DNA of 64,000 nt. It comes from Neoceratodus forsteri. Taxonomy: Eukaryota > Chordata > Ceratodontiformes > Ceratodontidae. Each line of letters opens with the position of its first letter. Position 1 is the stretch's first letter. Positions 20,660-31,699 of this stretch are shown here, in pieces. The stretch covers positions 465,866,001 through 465,930,000 of the forward strand of contig CM028136.1 of NCBI GenBank assembly GCA_016271365.2, in the 5' to 3' direction. The position numbers and the translations under genes were made by a program. The notes below the pieces were generated by a model. That model made no database searches, was not told where the DNA came from, and saw nothing but the letters and a program-made list of their open reading frames with translations.

Positions 20660-22600
20660 GTGGTAGGAGACAGAGCTCACTCAGGACAGAAGTCCATAAG
20701 GACTGTCCTGCGAAGAAAGTTAACCGCCAGGCATGGACATTCAGAACATAGTGCTTACAAAGGTATGCACGGAGCTCCATGGACATCTAGTACGTAGTGC
20801 TTACAAAGATATGCACTGAGCTCTAACTAGCCGTCTTGCAGATGTCTGCAACGGGCACATTATGAATCTCCGCCAGGAAAGCCGCAACCGCACTGGTAGA
20901 GTGGTGAGAACCTGGTCTTTCAACTTGAGCTGTGCCATGATTAGTAGTGTCAACGGCATGCTACTAACCAAGCAGAAATACATCTCATGGCAACAGGCTG
21001 ACCCAGCAAAGGCATTTGGAAAGATACAATAGTTGCTAGGATGTGAATCTCTTCGTTCTGTCGATGCAGAATCGTAGAACCCTCTTAACATTCAGAGAGA
21101 TGAAGGGAGTGCTCTCCTTCGTTCTGGAGTTAATGATAGTGGGAGAAACAAAACTTGACCAACGGTAACTGAGCCAGGGACATGTCTACTGGCTCAAGAT
21201 GGTCCAAAAACATGCAGAGGTGAACATTCTCTGCCGAGAAATGCAGATCTGCATTCGGCAAGTCCACGAGGCACCCCAAAACTTTACTTGGTGGGCAACC
21301 AAAAAGGTCCAGACGGAACTTTCCACACCAGATACAGTTCCACACAAAAGATTAAAACACAAGTTAGCCAGCCCTGGAGTGGGCCCCAAGGTGGTAGCCT
21401 GGAAAAAAAATTGGCTAGACAACAGGACGCAAAGGGTAGTAGTAAATGGAGTACACAGTGAAGAAAGGAGGGTTACTAGCGGGGTACCGCAGGGTTCAGT
21501 ACTGGGACCGGTCCTTTTTAATGTCTTTATAAGTGACACTGCAGAAGAACTGGAAGGAAAAGTATGTCTCTTTGCAGATGACACAAAGATCGGCAACAGG
21601 GTTGATACACAAGATGGAATGGAAAGGATGAGAAGGGACTTGGCAAGGTTGGAGGAATGGTCAAATGTATGGCAGCTCAGATTCAATGCAAAGAAGTGCA
21701 AGGTAATGCACATGGGAAACAAAAACCCAGGGGAAGAGTACACAATGGAGGGTGAGATACTGACAACAGTAAAAATGGAAAGGGACCTGGGGGTAATTAT
21801 ATCAGATGACCTAAAGGTAGGCAAGCAATGTGAGAAGGCAGTAAGGAAGGCTGGAGGGATACTGGGATGCATAGGAAGAGGCATCAATAGTAGAAAACAG
21901 GAAGTTGTTTTCCCTTTGTACAGACAGTTGGTGAGACCCCATCTGGAGTACTGTGTGCAGTTCTGGAGACCCCATCTCCGCAAAGACACAGACAGAGGAG
22001 AGGCTGTCCAGAGGAGGGCAACCAAAATGGTGCAGGGTCTGCACCAGAAGACATACGAACATAGACTAAAGGAGCTTAATATGTATACCCTTGAGGAAAG
22101 AAGTGAGAGAGGGGACATGATATAAAGTTCCAAATACCTCAAGGGAATCAACAAAGTCCAAGAGGGTAGCATCTTTCAGAAAAAGAGATGTGCAAGAACA
22201 AGGGGGCACAATTTGAAGATAGAGGGGGGGACGGCTCAGAGATAATGTGAGGAAGTATTTTTTCACGGAGAACGTTGTGGATCCATCGAACAGCCTCCCT
22301 GAGGAGGTTGTGGAGTCAAGAACAGTGGGGGAATTCAAGAATGCATGGGACAAACATAAGGCAGTCCTACTGGGGGGTAGGAGGAAGTAAGCTGTTGGTT
22401 AACTAGGATCTGCAGCTTATCTGTTAGGTAGGAAAATGGTCAGACTAGGTGGGCCAAGCAGTCCTTATCTGCCGTCAAATTCTATGTTTCTAGATGGTGA
22501 CGTGTAACCACTTAGCTGTGCAAGTCCTCCTGGTGGAAGGTCTATGCGCGGCCAAGATGATTTCTACGATTGTCTGGAAACTTAAAACTTGCCCACTTTC
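20660..22600 (-). pseudogene. C2 tyrosine recombinase, split by a LINE
   Basis: C-terminal YR sequence lies at 20660..21190 in broken frames (compare C1 8938..9300). The N-terminal part (21130..21329) resumes at about 22485..22600 after the LINE. At nucleotide level it follows C1 (accccaaaactttacttggtgggc against accttatctggtggac). Too decayed to be active. Confidence 0.7.
21330..22484 (+). mobile_element. CR1-like LINE copy a, 5' truncated
   Basis: Starts inside the RT gene (TVPHKRL) and runs through VTSGVPQGSVLGPVLFNVF, the catalytic CLFADDTKI, RRATKMVQGLHQKTYEHRL and a 3' tail ending tgccgtcaaattctatgtttcta. The RT C-terminal frame is open from about 21370 to 22125, then breaks. A 5' truncation and this short repeat-like 3' tail are typical of CR1/L2-type LINEs. 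It is inserted in C2, so it is younger than C2. Confidence 0.88.
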
Positions 22601-22699
22601 ATCTCCTTAGGAGCACAGGAAGGATGGACAAAAGTCCCTATGTCAGAGGGTCCGCTCATAGAGAGTCGCCTCGGGGGAACTTCTGACCGACTGTTTACG

Positions 22700-23220
22700 C
22701 AAATTATATCTGCCGAGGCCATTCTGGGATGATGAGAATCATCCTACCCGTTTGCCTACAACTTGAGCAGCACCCTTTGAACTAAGGGAAGAGGAGGAAA
22801 GTATACAGGAGAATCCTGCCTACTGCAGTGAATACATCCTGACAGAAAACACCAGGGTCTGAATTTGTGAAGCAGGGTAGAGGCAGATTTGCGTTGAGAG
22901 GGGAAGCAGAAAGGACCAGATCCAGACTACCCCACTCATCGAATAGCGACTGCACAATGACTGAACGGACACAACATGCTGAAGGCACCACTCACCTCCC
23001 CATGGCTTTTCCGCACATGGAGCGTTCCACCCTGCCTGTTGATGAAAACATCACAATTTTGTCATCCGTCTGAAGTGGGATCACTTTGTGGCAGAGGGCC
23101 TCCTTGAAGACATGGAAAGCATATAAGACAGCTCTCATCTCTAAGAAATTTATGAGAAGATGATGCTGCTCCTCCTCCTCCTGGCTCCACACCTGAATGT
23201 GGAAGTCCTGAGTGAGCTTC
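22700..23220 (-). pseudogene. C2 RNase H, broken
   Basis: Shows HHLLINFLEMRAVLYAF, VIPLQTDDKIVMFSSTGRV (decayed DNKAVMYYINK) and, at the C-terminal side, FDEWGSLDLVLSASPLNANL. Order matches C1. Confidence 0.72.
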
Positions 23221-24250
23221 CCAACTGATCAGGAGTGCAGAACTGTGGTGATGGTGATCTGGGATTTAGAGGGTAAGGGTAGACCTACCAAAAGCTAGGC
23301 CAACTGCATCTACCATGTAAATAATTTTGTCCGAGGTTCTGTCATTTATGCGGAGGATTGCGGATGTATGGTCGGAGACCACTATTTGTTGCTGATGAAG
23401 GCATAAGTCCCAGCATCCACTGCATTGAAAAGGGCCCGGACAGAGTCACTTTCCCTGAGACATCTAAAGATGCCGTTTCTTCCGTTTTCCAGAAGGAAGA
23501 GTCCTCGCCCTGGAGGTATCCAGGAGGGCTCCTATGAAAAGGGGCTGTTGGGAAAGTGAATCTGGTACTTTCCCTGAATCAGAAAATCCCTCCTGAAAGA
23601 AAGCGACTGAAGCTGTGGCAACTGCTTCCCGAGACTGGCAGTATAGCCTAGAGGTTAGAGGAACGAGGTGTGAACGAGCTTGATACATCTAGCAGACCAG
23701 ACCCGAGTTTGATTCTCACAACCTCCACTTGCATACTGTGCGACTCTGAGCAAGTCACTTAACCGCTCAGTGCTCCCAGGTCGCCCCTGAAAACAGGCAC
23801 TTGTGCCTAGTGGGCCTAACCCGGTTACCAGAGACTAAAAAAAAAAAAACTCTAGCCTGGATGGGCTGGCTTGGAATCAAACGTCCAGGAAGTGAAGGCT
23901 TGAATACAGAGGTTGTAGTGAACTCCTCCCTGAACAGGTACTTGTTTAACCTTTCAAGGTCAAGAAATGGGCGCACGCCACCTGTTATCTTACAACCAAG
24001 CAAAGGAAGAAGGAACCTGTGTTCTGACTCGCCGTGGAACAAAATCTCTCAGAGGAAAGAGGGTCTGACAAAGAGGCAAACAGACTGGGCTGCCGCCTGG
24101 GTCTAGGGAAAATCTCTGTAAACTTGGGAGAGTATCCCTCTCGGACAATCCTGATGACCCATACGTCCGCTGGATTGGACTTCCACTAGTTATAAAACCA
24201 ACTCAGGTGCCCCACTACCACTGAGAGGTGTCCACCTCAGACAGCCAAGG
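23221..24250 (-). pseudogene. C2 reverse transcriptase, split by a SINE
   Basis: The RT N-terminal side (23767..24042) reads ITGGVRPFLDLERLNKYL, the ILDL-R-LNK motif. The thumb side is at 23464..23632. A SINE sits between them. Frameshifts are frequent and no YLDD box was recovered. Confidence 0.65.
23633..23836 (+). mobile_element. tRNA-derived SINE with MIR-like core
   Basis: The A-box-like sequence tagcctagagg and B-box-like gtttgattctc are spaced as in a tRNA. They are followed by actctgagcaagtcacttaa, which resembles the MIR/CORE-SINE core, then a unique tail and an A-run of 12. It is inserted in the RT gene of C2. Confidence 0.75.
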
Positions 24251-25660
24251 TTGGACCTGGGCCAGATCCAAGAGGATGGTACCGGATGCTTTCGGGCCCT
24301 GTGCCCTCTGCTGCAATTTTTTTTTTTGCAGCTGAGGAGTTGGTTCCTGACCAAGGCTTCCGGGCCTCTACCTTGAAAGGACTGCCTGTTACGAGAATGG
24401 CGACGGTGCCATCCCTCTGAGGTGCAGCAGGAGTCTGAGCGCCCTCCAGAGCTCAATCTGAGGGCTGAACCAATAATCACTGCCAAGGAGATGTTAACCT
24501 CCTGCTGCCAACGGTAGCCACCCTAGGGGCAGTGTCACAGGGATCTATAAAAGCTTTTAGTTGGTAATTGGGCTATATGACCCTAGCAATGGAGTGGAAG
24601 AGTCCGGAAGGCTCTCGACCACTGAATTTAGTGTGTTCCACAGGGTGTACTTGTACTGAGGAACTCCAGACGTAGAAGTCTGCTTTGGTCCATAGGTGAA
24701 GTGTGTAATGTTATGTTGGACCCCATATCCCTGAGGAAAAACTGAAAAGAAGATCTTCCATCACAAGCTCTGCTGATACAGAAGGCATGCATTTCAACCT
24801 CTGAAATGAGTCATCCGCTGAGTCTCTGACAAAGTAGGAAAGGGAGAAACTCATCCAGATCCACTTCTACCCCAGAAGACCCTCCAAACAGCAGGTTCAG
24901 GCCAGAATCACAAGAGACCCCGCCACCCGGAACGGCATCGAGGAGCTCGGGGCCATTCACGGTGCCGCACTATAAGCAGAGTTGGTCACACGCCGGGCGC
25001 CAGGCATACTGGGCTCTCACCTGAAGAAAAAAGGAGAAGGAAAGCGGTACCCATGCTGGCCCCTGCAGGAGAAAAGGTGTGTGTGTAGGGGTAGGCACAC
25101 AGCGTCGATGGCACTGGCACTGCGCACATCCTGCCCGCCCGACTTGGCCGTGGTCCTGTGACTCCCAAGGCCTGAAGACCACGGAACTGGGTCCACTGGC
25201 CAAATCAACTGGGCAGACGTCATACCCCCTGCTGTAAGAGTGGCCTAGAGGTGAAACTACTCACCAGAGCCCCACTGAGGACACATCTGGGGCCCGGTGT
25301 TGCAGATCGCAGCAGTTAAGAACAGAGCCTCAGAGGACCCCACGGAAGCTGGGTCCGGCCTACAGCTCACCACCACTGATATTCCCATGCAGACTTACCA
25401 GAGGGAGACCTCGAGCGGTACAGTTTCTTCTTCCACTGGGGCCAGCTGCTTTTGTGCTTCAGGCAGACTGTCTTCCCCCCCACCGAACTACATTTGGTCG
25501 AATTGGACACAGCCCCAATGCCATCACAGCTTTCAAATGAAGTCTCCCCACCGTCACCGCTACCATCTAAGGTAGACTCCGCTAATGGCAGGCTGAGAAT
25601 TTCTTCCTCTTCTTCTTGTTCATCTTTTCTTTTTAAAATAAGAAAAGAACACTAAAAGTA
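24190..25660 (-). pseudogene. C2 Gag-like gene, broken
   Basis: The C-terminal basic region reads WHRRHSRNRQSFQGRGPEAL (compare RQSFRGRGSFHKN in C1). The N-terminal side near 25300..25650 is acidic and serine-rich. The reading frame is broken many times. Confidence 0.6.
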
Positions 25661-25699
25661 GAAAATTAATTGAATACTGAACGGCTGTAGCTGCTGTCG

Positions 25700-25960
25700 T
25701 ATAGATGAAGACATGACTTCCGGCAGGCAAGCGATGTCGTCATCGAAGTGCACTCGACAGCGGGAGAAAAGGAACTGAGGCTGTTGGAAGGTCGACGCCG
25801 AGATAGCCTATACGGCGCAAGCTAGTCTTGCAGTGCCGCATATGCGTGGTCCTATGCCAGCTCTGGCCCTCCTGAAGATTTTTGACTCCAATGGGGTCCT
25901 AGCGCCTCCGGGGTAGTCTCAGTGTGAATGAGTGGTGGAGGTTTTTAGTCTAGGAAGATC
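25700..25960. repeat. C2 right inverted terminal repeat
   Basis: Inverted match to 20141..20400, ending gtgtgaatgagtggtggagg and gtctaggaagatc. Confidence 0.78.
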
Positions 25961-26935
25961 TGCGAGGCTGAAATTGGCCCTGCGCTGAGAGGCAATGTCC
26001 AGACTAACGCTTTGTGAAAGTGTGGACAGAACTCCCGCTAGCAGCTGCACAGATGTCCGCAGCAGACACATTTCTGAAATATGCCATGGAGGCGACCATA
26101 TCCCTGGTGGAATGGCTCTTAACCACTCCCAGAAGTTCCCTGTTGTACTTACGGTAACACTAAACAATATACTGTAATTGGCTAACCACTTATACAAACA
26201 TTGTTTATAAACAGATGTGCCCTCTCTCTTAGGGGTAAACAAAACAAACTGATCAGACTTCCTTGAAGCCACAGTCCGGTGCGTATAATGCCACAAGATA
26301 CTATGTACATTCAAACTATGAAGCAAAGCCTCCTCCTGAGTACTCAGGATAATAAACAGGAAGGTGGATGGATTGGTTCAAAGTAAACTCTGACACCACC
26401 TTGGGAAGAAACTTAGGATTAGTATGCAAAGACACCCAGTCTTTGTGAAAAACTAAATAAGCCTCCATACACATGAGAGCCTGAAGCTCAGAAATCCTAC
26501 AAGCAGAAGTAAGTGATTAAAAAGAGCTCTTTCCATGACAGAAATTGCAGCTCGCTACTCGCGGCCGGTTCAAAGGGAGGTAGCACGAGTTTCTCCAACA
26601 TAAAATTGAGGTCCCAGGGAGGGACTGGGTCCAGGATTGGCAGTGTCAAATGCAACATGCCCTGCAGAAAGGTGCATGTCTAGCTGAGCCACAGTCCTGC
26701 CTTTGATAGGCACATTGTATGCAGAGATGGCAGAAAGATGCACCTTGAGGGAGGAGTACCTAAGTCTGAGTCTGAAAGGAAGAGAAAGTACACCAACACC
26801 TGATTCACTGGGCAGGTGAAAGGGTCCAGTTGGTGTGAAGCAGCACAAATGGTGAAATTCTTTAATTTCATGGTGTAAGTGACCCTGGTAGAGGGTTTCC
26901 TAGCCATCACCAGGACATTTGGAAAGGGGAACCCT
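25961..26935 (-). pseudogene. E2 tyrosine recombinase, broken at the catalytic tyrosine
   Basis: The HxxR box is intact as SHSTRDMVASMAYFRN. The expected catalytic motif (TKHYSLD) reads AAGCGTTAG, a two-base loss that creates a stop where the tyrosine should be. The N-terminal domain at 26680..26973 reads MARKPSTRVTYTMKLKNF, close to AARKPSTRATYAMKWKHF in E1. Confidence 0.82.
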
Positions 26936-27335
26936 ATCTGTATCTTGTTTGTTTCCCTCATTACTCCTCTCACACTATGTATATATTATGATTCAGGGTC
27001 CACTTAAGACCCCGGAAACTGTAACCTACAATATGTAATGACATGGGGTCCATTGTTAATGACCACCACAGCTGTAACCTGCCAACTGTATATATTCCCT
27101 GTACTGTATTACCTATGTAAGTACCCTGTTATTTGTATATGAGACTCCTTTGCAAAGGCTCCACGTCAGATAGACAGACTGATAGGATTGTAATTCCGAT
27201 TTCTCTCTTACATAAAAAATAAAAATTTGCGACCCTAGAGGACACCCCAAAGTGGGCAATAGCTAGGTCCACAGGACCCATGCATGGAGATGCAGAGAAT
27301 TTAGATCCGGATGGACCAGGGTGCCCTGGTCCTGG
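26936..27335. other. Unassigned insert within E2
   Basis: The E1-to-E2 match stops near 26935 and resumes near 27340. Between them lies AT-rich sequence with an aataaaa signal at about 27226 and no coding frame. It could be a solo long terminal repeat or another short insertion; no clear duplication flanks it. Confidence 0.4.
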
Positions 27336-27339
27336 AAGA

Positions 27340-27590
27340 GCAAGCCAGTGCACTGGGGCAAGGGCACTGGAGGTTCCACCGCCAGCTGCTGCATCAAGGG
27401 GAACCAAATCTAACATGGCCGGAAGGAAGCTACGAGCATCATTCCCGCCCCTTCCAACTGGAGCTTGAGCAGGATCCTCTGTAGGAGCAGGAAGGGAGGA
27501 AAGGCATACAGAAACCTCACCTTGCAGGAGAGGGACAATGAGTCTTGCCAGAAAACTCCAGACCTGGGACTGAGTGAGCAGAAAGAAAAA
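27340..27590 (-). pseudogene. E2 RNase H C-terminal part, cut by B1
   Basis: Reads FCSLSPRSGVFWQDSLSLS and FLYAFPPFLLLQRILLKLQ, matching E1 (FCSLDPEPGAFWRDALSVS, FLYAFPLVQRLLLKLQ). It stops at 27590 where B1 begins. Confidence 0.82.
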
Positions 27591-27814
27591 AAAACAAACA
27601 GGTTACTCACCCGTAACAGTACTTCTAGGAGTGGTAAATGTTGTTCATTCACGTTATTCAGCATGTCCCTTTAAGGACTGCTGGAAGGTCTTCAAGCTGG
27701 CTCAACCCACCCACCTGGGTGGTATATCCCTTGGCTCCACCCCATGACGCCAGATCTTGGCCCGCTGGAAGCCAGGTTTTGTACGTCCGCAGCCGGGGAG
27801 GTCGGGTGGTTCCT

Positions 27815-27915
27815 TGTGGATGAACAACATATACCACTCCTAGACCTACTGTTACAGGTGAGTAACCTGTTTTTTCTAGGATTGTGGATATGTTGTTCAT
27901 CCACACTATTTGGCA
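27815..27915. repeat. B1 internal complementary region
   Basis: Reads ctactgttacaggtgagtaa and cctgttt (complement of the left end) followed by ggatatgttgttcatccaca (complement of the missing right end). Confidence 0.82.
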
Positions 27916-28009
27916 GACTCCTAGCAGTTCTCCAAGAGGAGGAAGGCAAGGCACACCCCCCACTGATACTCACTTGGGGGAAAGAGATTGGAGAACAGCA
28001 TCCCGGCGT

Positions 28010-28990
28010 GACTCAAGGTCGATGTGGTAATGGGTAATGAAGGTGTTTGCTTACTTCCACGTAGCGGCCAGACAGATTTCCTGGATAGGGATGACCCTGG
28101 AAGCAGCCACCGATGCAGCGGTATCGAGGGCAGAATGAGCTCTTATCCCTCTGGGAGGCTCCATGCCCGTCAACTCATAGCACAGACTTATGCAAGATGT
28201 AATCCACCTTGCAATAGTCCGTTTTACTGCAGGTCTGCCAGAAGCGGCTTCAGCGTAGGTGACAAAAAGCTGGTGAACCTCTCCCCTAATTTCCGCCATC
28301 CACTCCTTACAATAGGAGAGGGCTCATTTCAGGACCAGGGTATGGAGCCTGTATTCGGCCTCCGAGGTGTAATTAGGGTAGTATACTGGCAGAGTTAACA
28401 TCTGGTTAAGGGGACTCTCTGACACCACCTTCGGAAGGAATTTCGGGTGGGGGCTCAGGACAACCTTGTCCCCGTGGAAGACCAGATAAGGGGAGTCCAC
28501 CGAGAGTGCCTGGAGCTCCCCAGTCCTTCTGGCAGACGTGATAGCCACCAGGAAGGCCATCTTCCATGACAAGTGTGACAACCAACACTTGTACATTGGT
28601 TCGAATGGCTTGCCCATGAGCTTTGCCAGTACCAGCAGTAGATCCCACGGAGGTGGAGGTTCGCGCACTGGAGGGAATATGTGATCCAGGCCTTTGAAAA
28701 AGCATCCGACCACTGTCTCCCGTGCCAATGTCGGCTGACCAGCCCGTGGCTGGTAAGCAGAGATGGCTGACAGGTGCACCCTAAGGGTTGATGACCTAAG
28801 ACCCCCTTTGGACAGAGACCAAAGGTAGTAGAGATTTGTTAGTCACTGGAGAGGACAGAGGGTACAGGCCCTTACCCTGACACCAAATGGAAAACCTTTT
28901 CCATCTGAAGGCATAACATTTCCTGGTCGATTCCTTTCTGGATGCCTCCACCATGGTGAGGACATCCTCGGAAAGATACAAAGCCTGGAA
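28010..28990 (-). pseudogene. B1 tyrosine recombinase, HxxR box mutated
   Basis: The N-terminal domain reads RKESTRKCYAFRWKRFSIWC. The core (28324..28779) is open and reads FLVAITSARRTGELQALSV and HPKFLPKVVSESPLNQ. The HxxR box reads IRAHSALDTAASVAA, so the conserved arginine is replaced. The tyrosine motif THYHID is present near 28020 behind a stop. Inactive. Confidence 0.83.
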
Positions 28991-29029
28991 CTCTAGCCGC
29001 TCAGGTACCAGGCTGTGAGGTGCAGGGAT

Positions 29030-29940
29030 TGAAGGTCCAGATGATATACCTTACCCTGACAGAGAGATCAGGTCCAGGTGTGCTGGAAGCCGCTCCGGGG
29101 GCCTGCAGCTGAGGCGATCTAGATACCAGAACTGGCATGGCCAGTCTGGGGCTACCAGAATCATCTTCAACTTGTCCATCCGCACCTTGAGGAGCACCTT
29201 GTGGATCAAGGGAAATGGAGGCAAGGCGCAGAAGAGGCCTGGGGTCCAAGGCCTCGAGAAGTCATCCCCCTGCAGCAAGCCCTGCTGAGGGGGGTGGGTA
29301 TGAAATGGCCTCAGAGTGTTCTCCCTGGAAGCAAAAACGTACACCATCGGTTTGCCCCAGTGGGAGAACAGGCTGTAAGCTACCTCTGGATGGAGAGACC
29401 ACTCATGGGATGTCTTGCCTAGGTGGCTGAGAGCATCAACCAGATGGTTTGAAGCTCTTGCCACATGAATGGCTAGGAGATCTGCCTCCAGACAGACGAG
29501 GGTCCAGATGCAGAGTGTCTCCCTGCAAAGCAGACAGGAATGCATGCTGCCCTGTTTGTTAAGGTAGTACATGGTCGTGGTATTGTCCATCTGGACGAAC
29601 TACTTGACCCCGGAGCTGAGTAGTGAAAGCTGACAGTGCCAGTCTGACTGCTCTGAGCTCCAACAGGTTGATGTGGCATCGGGACTCCTCGGAGTCCAGA
29701 ACCCCCCTTGGGCCTTTTTGTCCCCCATGTGGGCTCCCCAGCCCATGAGAGAGGCACTGGTCGTGAGGACGGCCGTCGGCTCGGGGTGGACAAACAGGAT
29801 CCCTTCCTGCAACTGGTCTAGGGCGGTCCACCATTGGAGAGTATCCCACATCTGGGTTACAGTGATCAGCTGGTCGAAATGACCGTGGCCCTGAGTCGAC
29901 TGGGAGGCCAGCTCCTATTGGAGGGGGCGCATGTGCCACC
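29030..29940 (-). pseudogene. B1 RNase H, broken
   Basis: Overlapping frames give TTSASLMGWGAHMGDKKAQG, HINLLELRAVRLALSAF, TTTMYYLNKQGSMHSC and IHVARASNHLVDALSHLGK. The order matches other DIRS RNase H domains. Confidence 0.82.
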
Positions 29941-30411
29941 TAGGCCCAAGGACAACGGAGGTACACGCCGCCATGTAACCCACAGGTCACAGAAAGTCCC
30001 GGGCAGGATGTAATTGCCCAACCAGAAATGACTGGGCAAAGGTGGAGAACACCTCCGTCCTGTCCACCGGGAGCTGAGCTGTGGCTTGATGAGAGTCGAG
30101 CTCTGCCCCAGTGAAGCACATCACCTGGGAAGGCACGAATTCTGACATGGCCTCGTTGATCAGGAGTCCAAGTTGGGAGCAAGTCTGGAGGGCCAAGTCC
30201 CTGGACCTCTCCAATTCCATTCTGCTCCCCACTCCCCACCCAAGATTGGCTGCCACCACTGCGATGCACTTGGTGAAGACCCGTGGGGCCGATGACAGGC
30301 TGAACGGCATGGCTCGGAACTCGTATAGGATCCCTTTGGCTCTGAAGCGGAGGAACCACCAATGAGACGGATGGATTGGGAGGTGAAAGAACGTGTCTTG
30401 CAGTGAACAGA

Positions 30412-30600
30412 AATTAAAATTACATACCTACCGTAATTCTTGATCTTCTCTTGCATCGTCACCATTCATTACTGCTTGGGTTAGTGCCAGAGGCGCGCAC
30501 CCGCTACGGGAGTTTTTTTTTTTTTGGAGTCGGCTCACGGCGCCGCCCTCGGCTGACGAGCTGCGTCATGCACGAGGGCAGCCGTTACGTGCTGTAGACT
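30412..30600. repeat. D2 left-side inverted terminal repeat
   Basis: The outer part (aattcttgatcttctcttgc) matches D1's right end and the C family. The inner part has caccattcattactgcttgg and a T-run of 12. Inverted to 34260..34454. Confidence 0.8.
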
Positions 30601-31589
30601 CCTCCTCTATCTCAGTTCTGGTAGCCGGAGAGGTGAAAATAAAGGGTAAGAAAAAAGGAAAGCGAGGCAAAAGAGCCTAGGGACAGAAAAAGGAAAGGAT
30701 ATAAACTGAAAAAGGAATAAGCCGGTAGAGAATATACAGAGGAGAGAGAATTCCTACCCTAAGGGACCGCAGGGCCTCCTTTCCAGGGCGGCTCTAGGGG
30801 AGGAACAGAGAGAAGGAAGAGAAAGTAGAAGAAGGAGAAGAAAAAGAGGCATGTTGAGAGAGAGAACAGTGCCCATCGAGCATTGGTTGAGAGGCTTATA
30901 GGCTCGAAACTAACAAGGGAGCAAGAATCCCAGTTGCTAGGACTGAGGGGAGGTTCAACCGAACCACCTGAACAGATCCAAATGATGGCAGACTCTCTGA
31001 ACTCTCCACATGCCAAGTCCCTTCATCCTAGCCGAGGGCTCCTAGACTGCCCGGGCAGAACCTGTTCCGGGTAGAACGCCCACCCAGGAAGGGGACCAAG
31101 TCCCTTAGCATCTTGTTAAGTGCTAACACAGTAGTGTATGGGAAAGACTATGCCTTCTCAAAGGCAGTTTTGTATGAAAGATAGAGGGGAACTCAATCAG
31201 ACTCCCTAAGGCAAGGCAAGGCAAGCGGACGCTCAGAGCTGACAAGTTCAATCAGCAGCTAGAAGAGCTCAAAATAATACCTGCCAGGAGGATTCTAGAC
31301 TTTGCCGAGGCCAAGACAGAGCATGGCCTCTTGGGCTGTGAAACTGCATAACCTGAAGAAGGTATTTAGGAATCGCACCCTAAGGGTGGTCAGAAAGAGT
31401 TCCCTCAGAATTTAGAGAAAAGTACAACCGTGTTCGTTCCTCTTTACATTGAGGAAAAAAGGAACCACTCATTAAGAATGGAAAAAGTTTTTTTTTTTTT
31501 TGGGGCATAAAGGCCAAGGGAAGGAAGAGGAACGAGACGGGAGGGGGAGACACCACAGAAGGAGGTCACTGAGGGGAAGGTGGGTGGGT
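30601..31589. other. D2 3' segment between ICR and ITR
   Basis: Inverted counterpart of D1 13589..14555, including gagggagcaagaatcccag and agcccaagaggcc-type blocks. No recognisable protein motif. Confidence 0.6.
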
Positions 31590-31690
31590 ATCAGTAATGA
31601 ATGGTGAAGATACAAGAGAAGATCAAGAATTACAGTAGGTACATAATTTTCATATCTTCCCTTGTCAATCTTCACCATTCATACTAAGTG
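31590..31690. repeat. D2 internal complementary region
   Basis: Reads cagtaatgaatggtgaagat and atcaagaattacagtaggta fused to cccttgtcaatcttcaccat; same arrangement as the D1 ICR, inverted. Confidence 0.82.
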
Positions 31691-31699
31691 ATACGAAGC

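Larger units (their letters stand above)
20141..25960 (-). mobile_element. DIRS retrotransposon, family C copy 2 (C2), carrying a LINE and a SINE
   Basis: The left terminus (tggaaattacatacttactg) and right terminus (gtggtggaggtttttagtctaggaagatc) match C1. The ICR lies at 20535..20625. The YR gene is split by a CR1-like LINE (21330..22484) and the RT gene by a tRNA-derived SINE (23633..23836). The element sits inside the YR end of E2. Its genes carry more damage than those of C1. Confidence 0.88.
19609..27590 (-). mobile_element. DIRS retrotransposon, family E copy 2 (E2), split by C2 and B1
   Basis: The left terminus gtacagttatataagaactt matches E1 (gtacagttacgcaagaactt). E2 sequence covers 19609..20140 and 25961..27590 with C2 between. 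At 27590 its RNase H region is cut by B1. An E-like RT/gag remnant after B1 (36545..38095) may be the rest of the same copy, but the RNase H/RT junction is missing there, so a deletion must be assumed. Confidence 0.78.

Noticed and set aside
23633..23710. Possible tRNA gene
   Set aside because: Good A and B boxes, but no complete cloverleaf, and followed by a MIR-like core and an A-run.
26936..27335. Solo retroviral-type LTR
   Set aside because: Has a polyadenylation-like signal but no convincing TG...CA ends or duplication, so it is left as unassigned.
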